Origin: an uncultured Kiloniellaceae bacterium
GTDB taxonomy: Bacteria; Pseudomonadota; Alphaproteobacteria; Kiloniellales; Kiloniellaceae
Direction of reading: 5' to 3'
Assembly (NCBI GenBank): GCA_947500035.1
Contig: CANMQP010000014.1
Coordinates: 248,001 to 312,000 of the forward strand
Length of the DNA: 64,000 nt
In this document: one piece after another, positions 10,425-18,921 of the stretch
How the letters are laid out: every line of letters starts with the position of its first letter
Position numbering within the stretch: the first letter of the stretch is position 1
Program-made: the position numbers and the translations under genes
Notes under the pieces: generated by a model
Seen by the model: the letters and a program-made list of their open reading frames with translations, nothing else
Databases searched by the model: none
What the model was told of the DNA's origin: nothing

Positions 10425-10842
10425 GACAAGAGACTCCTCGAAGGTAAATCGCAAGGCACGTCGTCACCCCGGCCAGGACGTCTACTCTTGAGGCATCGAC
10501 GCCAATCCTAAGCTATCCCTCGTGAACCAGCCATTCACTTTCCCGCAGCTGCGAGTCTAGCACCGGCCCCGATCACACCCCTGTCACAACTCTGTGACGC
10601 AGAAAGACCCGCCAAAAGCTCCCGGAAGCTGCGGCGCCATTCGCTTGTGGCATGGCTGGCATGTCCTGTACCCGCTTGCGCCCCGGCCCTCCCGGGCTAT
10701 GTTCAAAGCCTTACCCGCGAGAATGAACGCTGTGCCTCAGGCCCCCTTAACCGGGCGGTTCAAGGACGCATGCGATCCGCCCGTAAAGCTGCCGGTCTCG
10801 ATCTCGCCGCATGAATGTGACACATAGGGAAACGAAGCAAAA
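10425..10842. other. Intergenic region with a GTCACA/TGTGAC dyad
   Basis: About 0.4 kb between the P460 gene and a small rightward gene. GTCACA-N4-TGTGAC forms a perfect dyad at 10583-10598; its function is unknown and it has no T-run. Open frames here lack ribosome sites and sensible composition, so none is called. Confidence 0.4.
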
Positions 10843-11037
10843 ATGAAGTCCACGCCAGCGCGCAAAAACTCTAAAGACTCAAAAACCGAAACAATGAACT
10901 ATGCCGAGGCCTTCGCCGAGATGACCCGGCTCAATAAGCAGGGCGACAAGGTTTATGTCCTGAAAAAAATCAACCACAGCGCCTTTAAAGTCGTCCCGCG
11001 CCCGCAGCTGAGCCTGAAAAAAGCCTCCGCCGCCTGA
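10843..11037 (+). CDS. Hypothetical 64-aa basic protein
   Basis: A small cytoplasmic protein, Lys-rich at both ends, with a central segment MNYAEAFAEMTRLNKQGDKVYVLKK that looks like a folded helix-strand unit. A purine-rich AGGGAAACGAAG precedes the ATG. I do not recognise a family. Start could also be the internal ATG at codon 18. Coding status is moderately supported by composition. Confidence 0.45.
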   Translation: MKSTPARKNSKDSKTETMNYAEAFAEMTRLNKQGDKVYVLKKINHSAFKVVPRPQLSLKKASAA

Positions 11038-11108
11038 GTGCCAATTGGGCCGGCGCAAGATCTCGTGAAACGAAACACCTGCTCATCAGGACGCAAGGGG
11101 GCTTCTGG

Positions 11109-11831
11109 TTAATCCGGAGCCCCGACGAGCAGGCTTTCCAACCCCACAATGCTCTCGAGCACGTGGTCGGCATGATCCTGCAGTTCTTCGCGGAGTGACG
11201 TTCCGGTCAAAACGCCGACCACACTCCCGGCATTTGCGGCGCGCCCCATTTCAATGTCATGGAGATTGTCGCCGACCACCATCACGTCGGTTGAGTCCAA
11301 TCCGGTTGAGCGGCAAAAGCCCTGCACAAGACCCGGTCCCGGCTTTGCGCCATAGCCTGAGTCATAGCCGGCCAGAAAATCGAACATCTCGATCACACCG
11401 AAACGGCCAAGACTTCGGATGGCGCCTTTTTTGCTGTCATTGGTCGCGACACCAAGCACGAAACCCTGCCTTTTCAGGCTGGCGAGAAAAGGCACCAGAT
11501 CGGTGACGGGCGAAGCAGAATCCCGCCCGTTGCGCTCGAAGATCTCATCGATCACCTTCAAAATCGCCTCGACCGGCTTATGATAGCGATGTCCGTTCAG
11601 CGCCAGTGACCAGCACTGTGCGATCTCCCAATTGCTTCCCGCCGCCAGGGCCGAGCCCGTTCGGATCCGGTCTTCACGGGGATCGTATCCACCTGCCAGC
11701 AAAAGCCGCTGACCGATGTTTTCGTCGCCTTCGGCAATGGTCAGGGCGGCTTCCCGATTGGCCGGCATCCAGGTAGCATAGTAGTCGAGCAGTGTGCCGT
11801 CCTTGTCGAAGAGGATTCCTTTGATCGCCAT
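11109..11831 (-). CDS. HAD-superfamily phosphatase (phosphoglycolate-phosphatase-like)
   Basis: A 240-residue cytoplasmic hydrolase with all HAD motifs. Motif I is LFDKDGTLLD with nucleophile Asp9 and acid Asp11, motif II GVATNDS, motif III Lys in YGAKPGP, and motif IV VVGDNLHDIEMG. A helical cap sits between motifs I and II, as in Gph-type enzymes. It would remove phosphate from a small metabolite; the substrate cannot be assigned. It lies about 70 bp downstream of the FAD monooxygenase on the same strand, so co-transcription is possible. Confidence 0.88.
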   Translation of the reverse strand: MAIKGILFDKDGTLLDYYATWMPANREAALTIAEGDENIGQRLLLAGGYDPREDRIRTGSALAAGSNWEIAQCWSLALNGHRYHKPVEAILKVIDEIFERNGRDSASPVTDLVPFLASLKRQGFVLGVATNDSKKGAIRSLGRFGVIEMFDFLAGYDSGYGAKPGPGLVQGFCRSTGLDSTDVMVVGDNLHDIEMGRAANAGSVVGVLTGTSLREELQDHADHVLESIVGLESLLVGAPD

Positions 11832-11901
11832 GGCGACTCCGATTTCTATCTTTAGAAAACCATTTTAGCGCAATTCTCAAATTCACACACTCGGATGCAG
11901 A

Positions 11902-13035
11902 TCAAAAAGACTGATCGACGAGCGGCCGCCATCCCGATGCCAGGACTTTTGGCCCCAGCCGCTTCATGAGACTGTTGCGCAGGAAGATCAGCGGGCCGGA
12001 TTTCAGCCGCGCCAGCCCCATACGCTTGAGGGACTGATGCTGCACCCATTGCGCTCTGGGCAGCCGACGTTTCTCGTATTGGCTCAGCGCATCTCTGAGG
12101 TTCGTGTGTTCTCGCAGAGACTCTGCCAGAACCAGCGCATCTTCCATGGCCATGGTCGCGCCCTGTGCCATGGTGGGCAGCGTGCCATGCGCCGCGTCCC
12201 CGACCAGAACCCGCGCACCCTGGAACCACCTGGGGACAATCATTTGAGCCAGTGCACCGGCCAGGATGGGTTCGTCGGCCTCAAGCCGCGCCAGCAGCGC
12301 CGGGACGGCACCGCCAAAGTCGCCAAAGGCGGATCTCAGGAATTCGGTGCCCCGATCCGCAAAGCTGCCGTCCGGGTCGACGACGGACGCGAAGACATAA
12401 GCGGTCCCGGCACTGACCGGCATGACAAGCAACACCGTTCCGCGCCCGAGCATGAAGTGCGGTTCCGCCTGTCCGCTGGGCAAATCGGTCATCCAGCGCC
12501 AACAGGAAATCCCGGCCGGCACAGGTGCGAGATCCCGGCCCCAGTGCATGGCACGCATGGCGGAGTTGATCCCGTCCGCGGCAACGATCAGATCGTAGTC
12601 CGACACAGAGCCATCGCTGAAGGTCACCTGCACAGGTCCCTCGGCGCTGCCGTCTCCGCCTCCGCTTGCCATCACTTCACAGCCGAAGCGGAGAGTGAGA
12701 TCGGGCAAATGCCGGCGCAGGATCTCGTGAAAGGCCGCGCGTGGAATGGCATGAAAGACCGGCCAGGCGCCATCCTGAAGCTCAAGATCGAACAGCGTTA
12801 CCGCGCGATGATCCGTGTAACGGATACGTGGCAGGACAAAGGCCGCGTCCGTCACATCCTGATAGATCCCCAGATGCTCCATCGGGCGGACGGCATTGCC
12901 GGGCAAGTGCAAGCCCGCTCCCTCCGCACGCCAACCCGACGCCTTCTCGATCAGCTCAATCTCGTGCCCGTCGTTTTTCAATGCAAGCGCCGTTGAGAGG
13001 CCCGATATCCCGCCTCCGCAAATCAGAATGCGCAT
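11902..13035 (-). CDS. FAD-dependent aromatic monooxygenase (salicylate-hydroxylase-like)
   Basis: A 377-residue class A flavoprotein monooxygenase, which would use NAD(P)H and O2 to hydroxylate an aromatic or enolic substrate. The dinucleotide fold is at the N-terminus (GGGISGL, residues 7-13), the DG motif is VAADGINSAMR, and the second FAD motif is VGDAAHGTLPTMAQGATMAMEDA. The length fits single-component members of the salicylate / 6-hydroxynicotinate 3-monooxygenase group. No ring-cleavage or transport gene is nearby, so the substrate is open. The bet/cho locus upstream is on the same strand but functionally unrelated. Confidence 0.87.
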   Translation of the reverse strand: MRILICGGGISGLSTALALKNDGHEIELIEKASGWRAEGAGLHLPGNAVRPMEHLGIYQDVTDAAFVLPRIRYTDHRAVTLFDLELQDGAWPVFHAIPRAAFHEILRRHLPDLTLRFGCEVMASGGGDGSAEGPVQVTFSDGSVSDYDLIVAADGINSAMRAMHWGRDLAPVPAGISCWRWMTDLPSGQAEPHFMLGRGTVLLVMPVSAGTAYVFASVVDPDGSFADRGTEFLRSAFGDFGGAVPALLARLEADEPILAGALAQMIVPRWFQGARVLVGDAAHGTLPTMAQGATMAMEDALVLAESLREHTNLRDALSQYEKRRLPRAQWVQHQSLKRMGLARLKSGPLIFLRNSLMKRLGPKVLASGWRPLVDQSF

Positions 13036-13132
13036 GAATGATCAGTCCTATTCCGCAAAGTTTTTTTGTGTATCGTCTTATGGACCAAACAAGCGGGGGT
13101 CGTTAAGCGCAATCTGCCGTACCTTTTGCGAA

Positions 13133-14362
13133 CTACCCGCTCGGCGCTTCTGCGTCATGATCGGCGAGAGACGCCTGGCGCAGAATGCCGTGATAGATTT
13201 CTTCATCCCCGACCACACCGACAACCCGTCCGTCATCACTGAGCACGACCGGGCACCCGGTGACCTTGCGGATTTCAATGGCTTTGCGCATGGAAAGCGA
13301 CGGCGGCGCCGTGATCAGCATCCCGTCGCGATAAGCCTCCTGTGGCAGGCTCTCGTCATAGTCCGTCAAAACCGCACGTGCGCCGCCGCAGGTTACTTCG
13401 TGCAGAGCGCCTTTCGCATCCAGCCGGGCGCGGAAGTAGTTCTGCGGATCGAGGATGATGTCCTCGCCTTCCCGGCGAAGCTTCTCCAACGGGGTCATGA
13501 GCGACTCGCCGCGCAATACATTGATCGGGTTCATATGCGCGACGAACTCGGCCACATAGGCATTTGCGGGCTTCAGCACGATCGCTTCCGGCTCGCCGTA
13601 CTGGACGATGCGGCCAGCTTCCATGATGGCGATGTGTGTCCCGATCTTGAGGGCTTCGTCCAGATCGTGGCTGACGAAGATAATGGTCTTCTTGAGTTTC
13701 TGCTGCAGCTCCAGCAACTCGTCCTGCAGGTGGTCGCGGATCAGGGGGTCGAGCGCCGAGAAGGGCTCGTCCATCAGCAGAATGTCCGCATCGGTGGCAA
13801 AAGCGCGCGCCAGCCCGACGCGCTGCTGCATGCCGCCGGAGAGCTCGTGACCGTATTTGTCCTTCCAGCGGTCGAGCCCGACCATCTCCAGCTTCTCGGC
13901 CACGATGGCATCGCGCTCGGCCTTGGGCATGCCCTGAAGTTCAAGACCGAAGGCGACGTTTTCCTGCACGGTGCGCCAGGGCAGCAACGCAAACTGCTGG
14001 AACACCATGGCTACTTTATGCATGCGCAGATCGCGCAGGGTGGCCGCATCGCAGGAGGTCACATCAACCCGGCGCGCGCCGTCCTGCACCAGAACCTCAC
14101 CGCGGGTGACTTTGTTCAGGCCGTTCACGGCGCGCAGAAGCGTCGACTTGCCGGAGCCGGACAGACCCATCAGGACGCAGACCTCGCCCTCCTCGATGGC
14201 GATCGAGGCGTCGGCGACGCCCAGAATGTTGCCGGTTTTCTCCTGGATCGAATCCCGGTTCTCCCCGGCATCGAGCAGCGGCAGTGCGGCTTCCGGCTTC
14301 CTGCCGAAAATGATATCGACATTCTTGAATTCAACGGCGGTGTTGGAGGGGCGGCCCGTCAT
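13133..14362 (-). CDS. choV: Choline/glycine betaine ABC transporter, ATP-binding subunit
   Basis: A 409-residue ATPase of the ProV/OpuAA class that powers uptake of choline or betaine. It has Walker [10 protein letters not shown] (residues 66-74), signature LSGGMQQRV, Walker B ILLMDEPFSALDP and the switch histidine in FVSHDLDEAL. The C-terminal third carries CBS-type sequence (GCPVVLSDDGRVVGVVGDEE), as is usual in this class. The start overlaps the stop of the permease gene by 4 bp (ATGA), so the two are translationally coupled. Order binding protein, permease, ATPase matches rhizobial choXWV, and the adjacent bet genes support choline as substrate. Confidence 0.92.
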   Translation of the reverse strand: MTGRPSNTAVEFKNVDIIFGRKPEAALPLLDAGENRDSIQEKTGNILGVADASIAIEEGEVCVLMGLSGSGKSTLLRAVNGLNKVTRGEVLVQDGARRVDVTSCDAATLRDLRMHKVAMVFQQFALLPWRTVQENVAFGLELQGMPKAERDAIVAEKLEMVGLDRWKDKYGHELSGGMQQRVGLARAFATDADILLMDEPFSALDPLIRDHLQDELLELQQKLKKTIIFVSHDLDEALKIGTHIAIMEAGRIVQYGEPEAIVLKPANAYVAEFVAHMNPINVLRGESLMTPLEKLRREGEDIILDPQNYFRARLDAKGALHEVTCGGARAVLTDYDESLPQEAYRDGMLITAPPSLSMRKAIEIRKVTGCPVVLSDDGRVVGVVGDEEIYHGILRQASLADHDAEAPSG

Positions 14363-15213
14363 GACTTTTCTCCGGATTTAACGGCACCGCGTTGCTTGCA
14401 GAAACGGTCCAGCAGAATGGCGACAATCACGATCGCCAATCCGGCCTCGAAGCCGTTGGAGACATTGCCCTGATTGAGCGCCCGGACAACCGGAACCCCC
14501 AGCCCGTCGGCGGCCACCAGGGCGGCGATCACGACCATGGAGAGCGACAGCATGATGCATTGCGTCAACCCGGCCATGATGGTGGGCATGGCATGCGGCA
14601 GTTCCACCTTCCAGAGCAGCTGTTGCTTGGTCGCGCCGAAGGACTCACCAGCCTCCACCAGGGCCTTGGGCACGGAAGAAATGCCCAAATATGTCAGGCG
14701 GATCGGCGCGGGGATGACAAAGACGACGGTGGAGATCAGTCCGGGCACGACGCCCAGGCCGAAAAGGATCAGGGTCGGGATCAGATAGACGAAGGTCGGG
14801 ATCGTCTGCATGAGATCCAGCACGGGTCGAAGGAAGATGTAAAGCCGGGGACGGTGGGCGGCGGCAATGCCAATCGGCACGCCGACCACCATGCAAACGA
14901 CGGTGGCGTATATCACCAGAGACAGGGTCGCCAGCGTTTCTTCCCAGTACCCCAGATTAATGATCAGCAGAAGCGACAAGACAACCCCGATCACCAAAGC
15001 GACCGAGCGGTGCAGCCAAAAAGCCAGCCCGGCGATCAACGCGACCAGGACCAGGGGGTGACACCATTGCAGGACGTCCGTGAGGCCCTCGACCAGGAAT
15101 CCGAGAACATCGGAAATAAGATCGAACAGCCAGTCAAATCTTGTGTAGAGCTCATCTACAAACCACTCGACGCCCTTGCCGAGCGGAAGTTTGTTCTCGG
15201 TCAACCAATCCAT
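14359..15213 (-). CDS. choW: Choline/glycine betaine ABC transporter, permease subunit
   Basis: A 284-residue inner-membrane permease of the ProW/OpuAB type with about six hydrophobic segments. The BPD_transp_1 coupling loop that docks on the ATPase is seen around EAGESFGATKQQLLWKVELP. The N-terminal ~45 residues form an amphipathic cytoplasmic extension, as in ProW. It overlaps choV by 4 bp, while 114 bp containing a strong hairpin separate it from the binding-protein gene upstream. Confidence 0.92.
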   Translation of the reverse strand: MDWLTENKLPLGKGVEWFVDELYTRFDWLFDLISDVLGFLVEGLTDVLQWCHPLVLVALIAGLAFWLHRSVALVIGVVLSLLLIINLGYWEETLATLSLVIYATVVCMVVGVPIGIAAAHRPRLYIFLRPVLDLMQTIPTFVYLIPTLILFGLGVVPGLISTVVFVIPAPIRLTYLGISSVPKALVEAGESFGATKQQLLWKVELPHAMPTIMAGLTQCIMLSLSMVVIAALVAADGLGVPVVRALNQGNVSNGFEAGLAIVIVAILLDRFCKQRGAVKSGEKS

Positions 15214-15262
15214 GGCTCCGCCTCCCCCGCATCACTATCCGTTTTTCCGCTCGTAAAATACA

Positions 15263-15315
15263 ACAAGCGGCAGAGCCTGATCGGACCCTGCGCCTGACCG
15301 GACTCTGCCGCTTGT
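15263..15315 (-). promoter_or_regulatory. Large stem-loop between choX and choW
   Basis: CAAGCGGCAGAG at 15264-15275 is exactly complementary to CTCTGCCGCTTG at 15303-15314, with one more pair outside, around a 27-nt loop. There is no T-run. Hairpins in this position often protect the binding-protein mRNA or trim read-through, giving more binding protein than permease. That role is inferred; the dyad is seen directly. Confidence 0.7.
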
Positions 15316-15327
15316 GGTGACCGGGAC

Positions 15328-16290
15328 TTAGAGGCCCAGGTGTGCTTTTACGGCCGGGAGACCCTCGGCGCCATCCAGCGTCTTGACGCCGTCGAGCCAG
15401 CCGTCGAGGACAGCGGCGTTGGCTTTCAGCCATGCCGCTGCCGCATCGTTGGGCTCCTCGCCGTCATTCAGGATCGCGCCCATGATCTCGTTCTCCATGG
15501 CCAGGGAGAACTTCAGATTGTTCAGCAGCGTACCGACGTTGGCGCACTCACTGGTATAGCCCTTGCGCACATTGGTGTAGACCGTCGCACCACCCAGGTT
15601 GGGCCCGAAGAAGTCGTCACCACCAGTCAGATAGGTCAGCTCGAAGTCCGCGTTCATGGGGTGCGGTTCCCAGCCGAGAAACACGATAGCATCTTCCTTG
15701 CGCTGGCTGCGCTTGACCTGGGACAGCATGCCCTGCTCGGAAGATTCCACCACTTTGAAGCCCTTCAGACCAAAAGCGTTGTCATCGATCATCTGCTGGA
15801 TCAGGCGGTTGCCATCATTGCCGGGTTCGATGCCGTAGATCTTGCCATCCAGTTCGTCCTCGAACTTCGCAATGTCGGCAAAGTCCTTCAGTCCTTTTTC
15901 GGCGAGATAGCTCGGAACCGCCAGTGTGTACTTGGCACCTTCCAAATTCGCGCCGATGGTCTCGACCGACCCATCCTCGCGGTATTTGGCAATGTCGGCT
16001 TCCATGGTCGGCATCCAGTTGCCGAGGAAGACATCGATATCACCGTTCTTCAAGCTGGCGTAGGTGACCGGCACGGACAAAAGGTTCGCCTTGGGTTCAT
16101 ATCCCAGACCTTCGAGGACAACCGACGTCGCCGCCGTCGTTGCCGTGATGTCGGTCCAGCCCACATCCGAAAAGTTCACCGCCTTACAGCTGGCCGGATC
16201 CGCCGCCGTGGCCACGTTCGAAGCCGCGCCGGCGCTCAAGGCCAGCACCGAAACCGCACTCACGGCCAGCATATGTTTCCACATCTTCAT
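15328..16290 (-). CDS. choX: Choline/betaine ABC transporter, periplasmic binding protein
   Basis: A 320-residue solute-binding protein of the OpuAC/ChoX type. The signal peptide is MLAVSAVSVLALSAGAASNVATA. The mature part has the family segments VGWTDITATTAA, LGYEPK, DVFLGNWMPTME and GWEPHPMNADFEL, which supply Trp and Tyr residues for a quaternary-ammonium-binding aromatic box. An in-frame ATG 22 codons earlier exists, but ATG 16290 has GGGAG seven bases upstream and starts the signal peptide properly. It is first gene of choXWV, divergent from betI. LGNWMPTME and neighbouring bet genes point to choline rather than proline. Confidence 0.92.
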   Translation of the reverse strand: MKMWKHMLAVSAVSVLALSAGAASNVATAADPASCKAVNFSDVGWTDITATTAATSVVLEGLGYEPKANLLSVPVTYASLKNGDIDVFLGNWMPTMEADIAKYREDGSVETIGANLEGAKYTLAVPSYLAEKGLKDFADIAKFEDELDGKIYGIEPGNDGNRLIQQMIDDNAFGLKGFKVVESSEQGMLSQVKRSQRKEDAIVFLGWEPHPMNADFELTYLTGGDDFFGPNLGGATVYTNVRKGYTSECANVGTLLNNLKFSLAMENEIMGAILNDGEEPNDAAAAWLKANAAVLDGWLDGVKTLDGAEGLPAVKAHLGL

Positions 16291-16750
16291 TCCCAGTCTC
16301 CCGATTTTCGTTTTCTCTACCAAGCGATATCTGCACTCAATGATGTTTGCTCTCATTGATATTTGCGGCGCCGCTGCTGCTGCCAGGTCTGTTACGATGG
16401 CAACGGCAGGCTATTCCGCTGTAGTTTACGCTGCGGCCCGCCATCTGTCCCGCAGTGCTGTGAAGTTGGCCGCCGAAACGGCTTACGCAACCACTATGAT
16501 CAGGGCATTATTGCATCTCAGACCGAAAGTCTTATCCCTGACATCTGCGCCTGGAACGGCGCAGTTCAGCCGGAAATCTCCCCGAAATGTCCCCTCGCGA
16601 GCGGCTTGGCCGTCTTCATTGCCGAGACTCTTGCTTATTTTAATTGAACGTTCAATAAAAATAAAATAGACCCAGTTTGCGCTGCTATGATGAGCCGTTC
16701 TTGTGCTCGGACTTACCGGTCATGAGGGAGCGCGCAAGGGAGAAGCTGAG
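16291..16750. other. choX/betI divergent regulatory region
   Basis: About 0.46 kb between divergent start codons. Its right part holds the BetI-type operator (16635-16664). The left 300 bases hold the choX promoter region, where I see no clear motif. A long open frame crosses it rightward, but it has no ribosome site and overlaps the choX start, so it is not called. Confidence 0.6.
16635..16664. promoter_or_regulatory. BetI-type operator
   Basis: A perfect 14-bp palindrome ATTGAACGTTCAAT (16643-16656) extends to a 30-bp dyad with a single mismatched pair, using flanking TTATTTT and AAAATAA. This matches the TTGAACGTTCAA core I know for BetI repressor sites upstream of bet operons. It lies 86 bp upstream of betI and about 345 bp from choX. 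It should repress the bet operon until choline is present; control of choX is possible. Confidence 0.85.
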
Positions 16751-17380
16751 ATGCCCAAGGTTGGAATGGAGGACATCAGGCGGCGGCAGCTGATTGATGC
16801 CACCATCGCCTCGATCCACGAAGACGGCTTCGGTGCCACCACCATTGCCCGGATCAGCAAGCGCGCTGGACTCTCCTCAGGGATCGTCGCTCATTACTTC
16901 GACGACAAAGCCGGTTTGCTCGAAGCCACCTGGCGCTCCATCGCCGAAGACCTCAGGGTCGAGACCGTGCGCCGTCTGAAGGACGCCCAAACACCTGAAG
17001 AGCGGATCCGCGCGGTGATCGATGCGAACTTCGCTCCGGCGCAGTTCGTGCCGGAAGTGGTCTCGGTCTGGTTGACCTATTGGGCGCTGGTCCCGCAAAC
17101 CCCGACCCTGAAACGGGTGCATGCGATCAACGAGCGGCGCATGATCAGCAACTTCCAACACGCACTCAAACCGCATTTGCCGGAAGAACGCGTCAAGGCG
17201 GTCGCAACCGGCCTGGCAGCCCTGATCGAGGGGCTCTGGCTGCGCTGCGCGCTCTCCTCCGGCGGCGTGACACCTGAAGAAGCGGCAGCCATCGCCCGAG
17301 ACTACGCGAACGATCAATTCAAAAAGCATGCGGTGGAGCCTTCGCCCGCGAACGTCCGCAACATTCAATCCGTAACCTAA
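16751..17380 (+). CDS. betI: Choline-responsive repressor BetI (TetR family)
   Basis: A 209-residue TetR-type repressor. The N-terminus [19 protein letters not shown] is the BetI hallmark, followed by the helix-turn-helix ([30 protein letters not shown], residues 27-56). The C-terminal helical domain should bind choline. ATG 16751 has AAGGGAG eight bases upstream and is preferred to an in-frame ATG 16 codons earlier. It is the first gene of betI-betB-betA-HIT, 28 bp before betB, and is probably autoregulated through the dyad at 16635-16664. Confidence 0.93.
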   Translation: MPKVGMEDIRRRQLIDATIASIHEDGFGATTIARISKRAGLSSGIVAHYFDDKAGLLEATWRSIAEDLRVETVRRLKDAQTPEERIRAVIDANFAPAQFVPEVVSVWLTYWALVPQTPTLKRVHAINERRMISNFQHALKPHLPEERVKAVATGLAALIEGLWLRCALSSGGVTPEEAAAIARDYANDQFKKHAVEPSPANVRNIQSVT

Positions 17381-17408
17381 CCAAACCGCGCACACCGGAA
17401 ACAAGAAC

Positions 17409-18872
17409 ATGAGCCTTTTGCCCGAACAGCCTCTCTACATTGACGGCCGCTACCGCGACGCCACCTCCGGCGAGAGCTTCGAGACGATCAATCCAGCGAC
17501 CGGCGAAGCCATTTGCAAGGTTCAGATCGCCGGGCAGCAGGATGTGGACGACGCCGTCGCCGCCGCCCAAAAGGGCTTCGAGACCTGGTCCGCCATGACT
17601 GGGGCGCAGCGCGGACGGATCCTGAATGACGCAGCCCACCTGCTGAAGGAACGCAACCGCGAACTGGCGGAACTGGAAGTCCTGGACAGCGGCAAACCGA
17701 TCCAGGAAGCCGAAGCGGTCGATGTCATCTCCGGCGCCGACTGCATCGAATACTACGCCGGTCTGGCCGCCACCATCAAAGGCGAGCACATCGACCTGGG
17801 CTCGGCCTTTGCGTACACCCGCCGGGAACCGCTGGGCGTCTGTGCGGGGATCGGCGCCTGGAACTATCCGATCCAGATTGCCTGCTGGAAGTCCGCCCCT
17901 GCCCTGGCCTGCGGCAATTCCATGATCTTCAAACCGGCGGAACTCACGCCCCTCACCGCGCTGAAGCTCGCCGAGATCTACAGCGAGGTCGGACTGCCGG
18001 ATGGTGTTTTCAACGTGGTGCAGGGTTTCGGCGCGACCGGCCAGATGCTGACCAAACACCCCGGCATTGCCAAAGTGTCCCTGACCGGCGAAGTCGGCAC
18101 CGGCAAACGCGTGATGGCGGACGCTGCCGAAAGCCTGAAAAAGGTCACCCTGGAACTAGGCGGCAAGTCGCCGCTGATCGTGTTCGAGGACGCGGACCTG
18201 GATAACGCGGTCTCGGCAGCCCTGATGGCGAACTTCTATACCCAGGGCGAAATCTGCTCCAACGGCACGCGGGTTTTCGTACAGGCCAAGGTCATGGAGG
18301 CTTTTAAGGAAAAGCTGGTGGCGCGGGTTTCTCGCATGAAGATCGGCGAGCCCATGGACCCGGAGACGCACGTCGGTGCTCTGATCTCCAAAGAACACAT
18401 GGAAAAGGTCCTCTCCTACATCGAGATCGGGCGGAATGAGGGTGCCGAAGTGATCGTCGGTGGCGGACGCCCCTGCGATCCCCTGCTGGCGGATGGAAAC
18501 TTCGTCGAGCCGACCGTCTTCGCCGCCTGCAAGGACGACATGCGGATTGTGCGCGAGGAAATCTTCGGCCCTGTCATGGCGCTCCTGAGTTTCGACGAGG
18601 AAGCCGAAGTCGTGGCCCGCGCGAACGATACCGACTTCGGCCTGGCCGCCGGTGTCTTCACCCGCGACCTGGCGCGGGCGCACCGGGTGATCGCAAAACT
18701 TGAAGCTGGCACCTGCTGGATCAACAACTACAATATCACGCCGATCGAAATGCCCTTCGGCGGTTACAAGCAGTCCGGCGTGGGACGGGAGAACGGTTCG
18801 GCCGCCGTCGAACACTACACACAGATCAAAAGCGTCTACGTGGAACTGGGCGACGTCGACGCGCCCTACTGA
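17409..18872 (+). CDS. betB: Betaine aldehyde dehydrogenase
   Basis: A 487-residue NAD(P)-dependent aldehyde dehydrogenase that oxidises betaine aldehyde to glycine betaine in the cytoplasm. The catalytic Glu lies in [11 protein letters not shown], the catalytic Cys in [13 protein letters not shown], and the cofactor region is [24 protein letters not shown]. Residues CSNGTR and the [18 protein letters not shown]-terminal block are the BADH pattern. Length matches the family. It lies between betI and betA in one operon, with gaps of 28 and 49 bp. Confidence 0.96.
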   Translation: MSLLPEQPLYIDGRYRDATSGESFETINPATGEAICKVQIAGQQDVDDAVAAAQKGFETWSAMTGAQRGRILNDAAHLLKERNRELAELEVLDSGKPIQEAEAVDVISGADCIEYYAGLAATIKGEHIDLGSAFAYTRREPLGVCAGIGAWNYPIQIACWKSAPALACGNSMIFKPAELTPLTALKLAEIYSEVGLPDGVFNVVQGFGATGQMLTKHPGIAKVSLTGEVGTGKRVMADAAESLKKVTLELGGKSPLIVFEDADLDNAVSAALMANFYTQGEICSNGTRVFVQAKVMEAFKEKLVARVSRMKIGEPMDPETHVGALISKEHMEKVLSYIEIGRNEGAEVIVGGGRPCDPLLADGNFVEPTVFAACKDDMRIVREEIFGPVMALLSFDEEAEVVARANDTDFGLAAGVFTRDLARAHRVIAKLEAGTCWINNYNITPIEMPFGGYKQSGVGRENGSAAVEHYTQIKSVYVELGDVDAPY

Positions 18873-18921
18873 ATGCGTTGCAACCGACCGGACCGTATGT
18901 CCTGAGTCGAAAATCGAGTTG

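Noticed and set aside
10594-10827. 77-codon + strand frame before the small basic protein
   Set aside because: No ribosome site, Pro-rich random-looking sequence; overlaps a DNA dyad.
12896-14473. 525-codon + strand frame across choV
   Set aside because: Antisense to the ABC ATPase with intact Walker motifs.
16064-16669. 201-codon + strand frame over the choX start and BetI operator
   Set aside because: Alanine/Thr-rich, no ribosome site, overlaps a clear signal peptide gene and runs through the operator.
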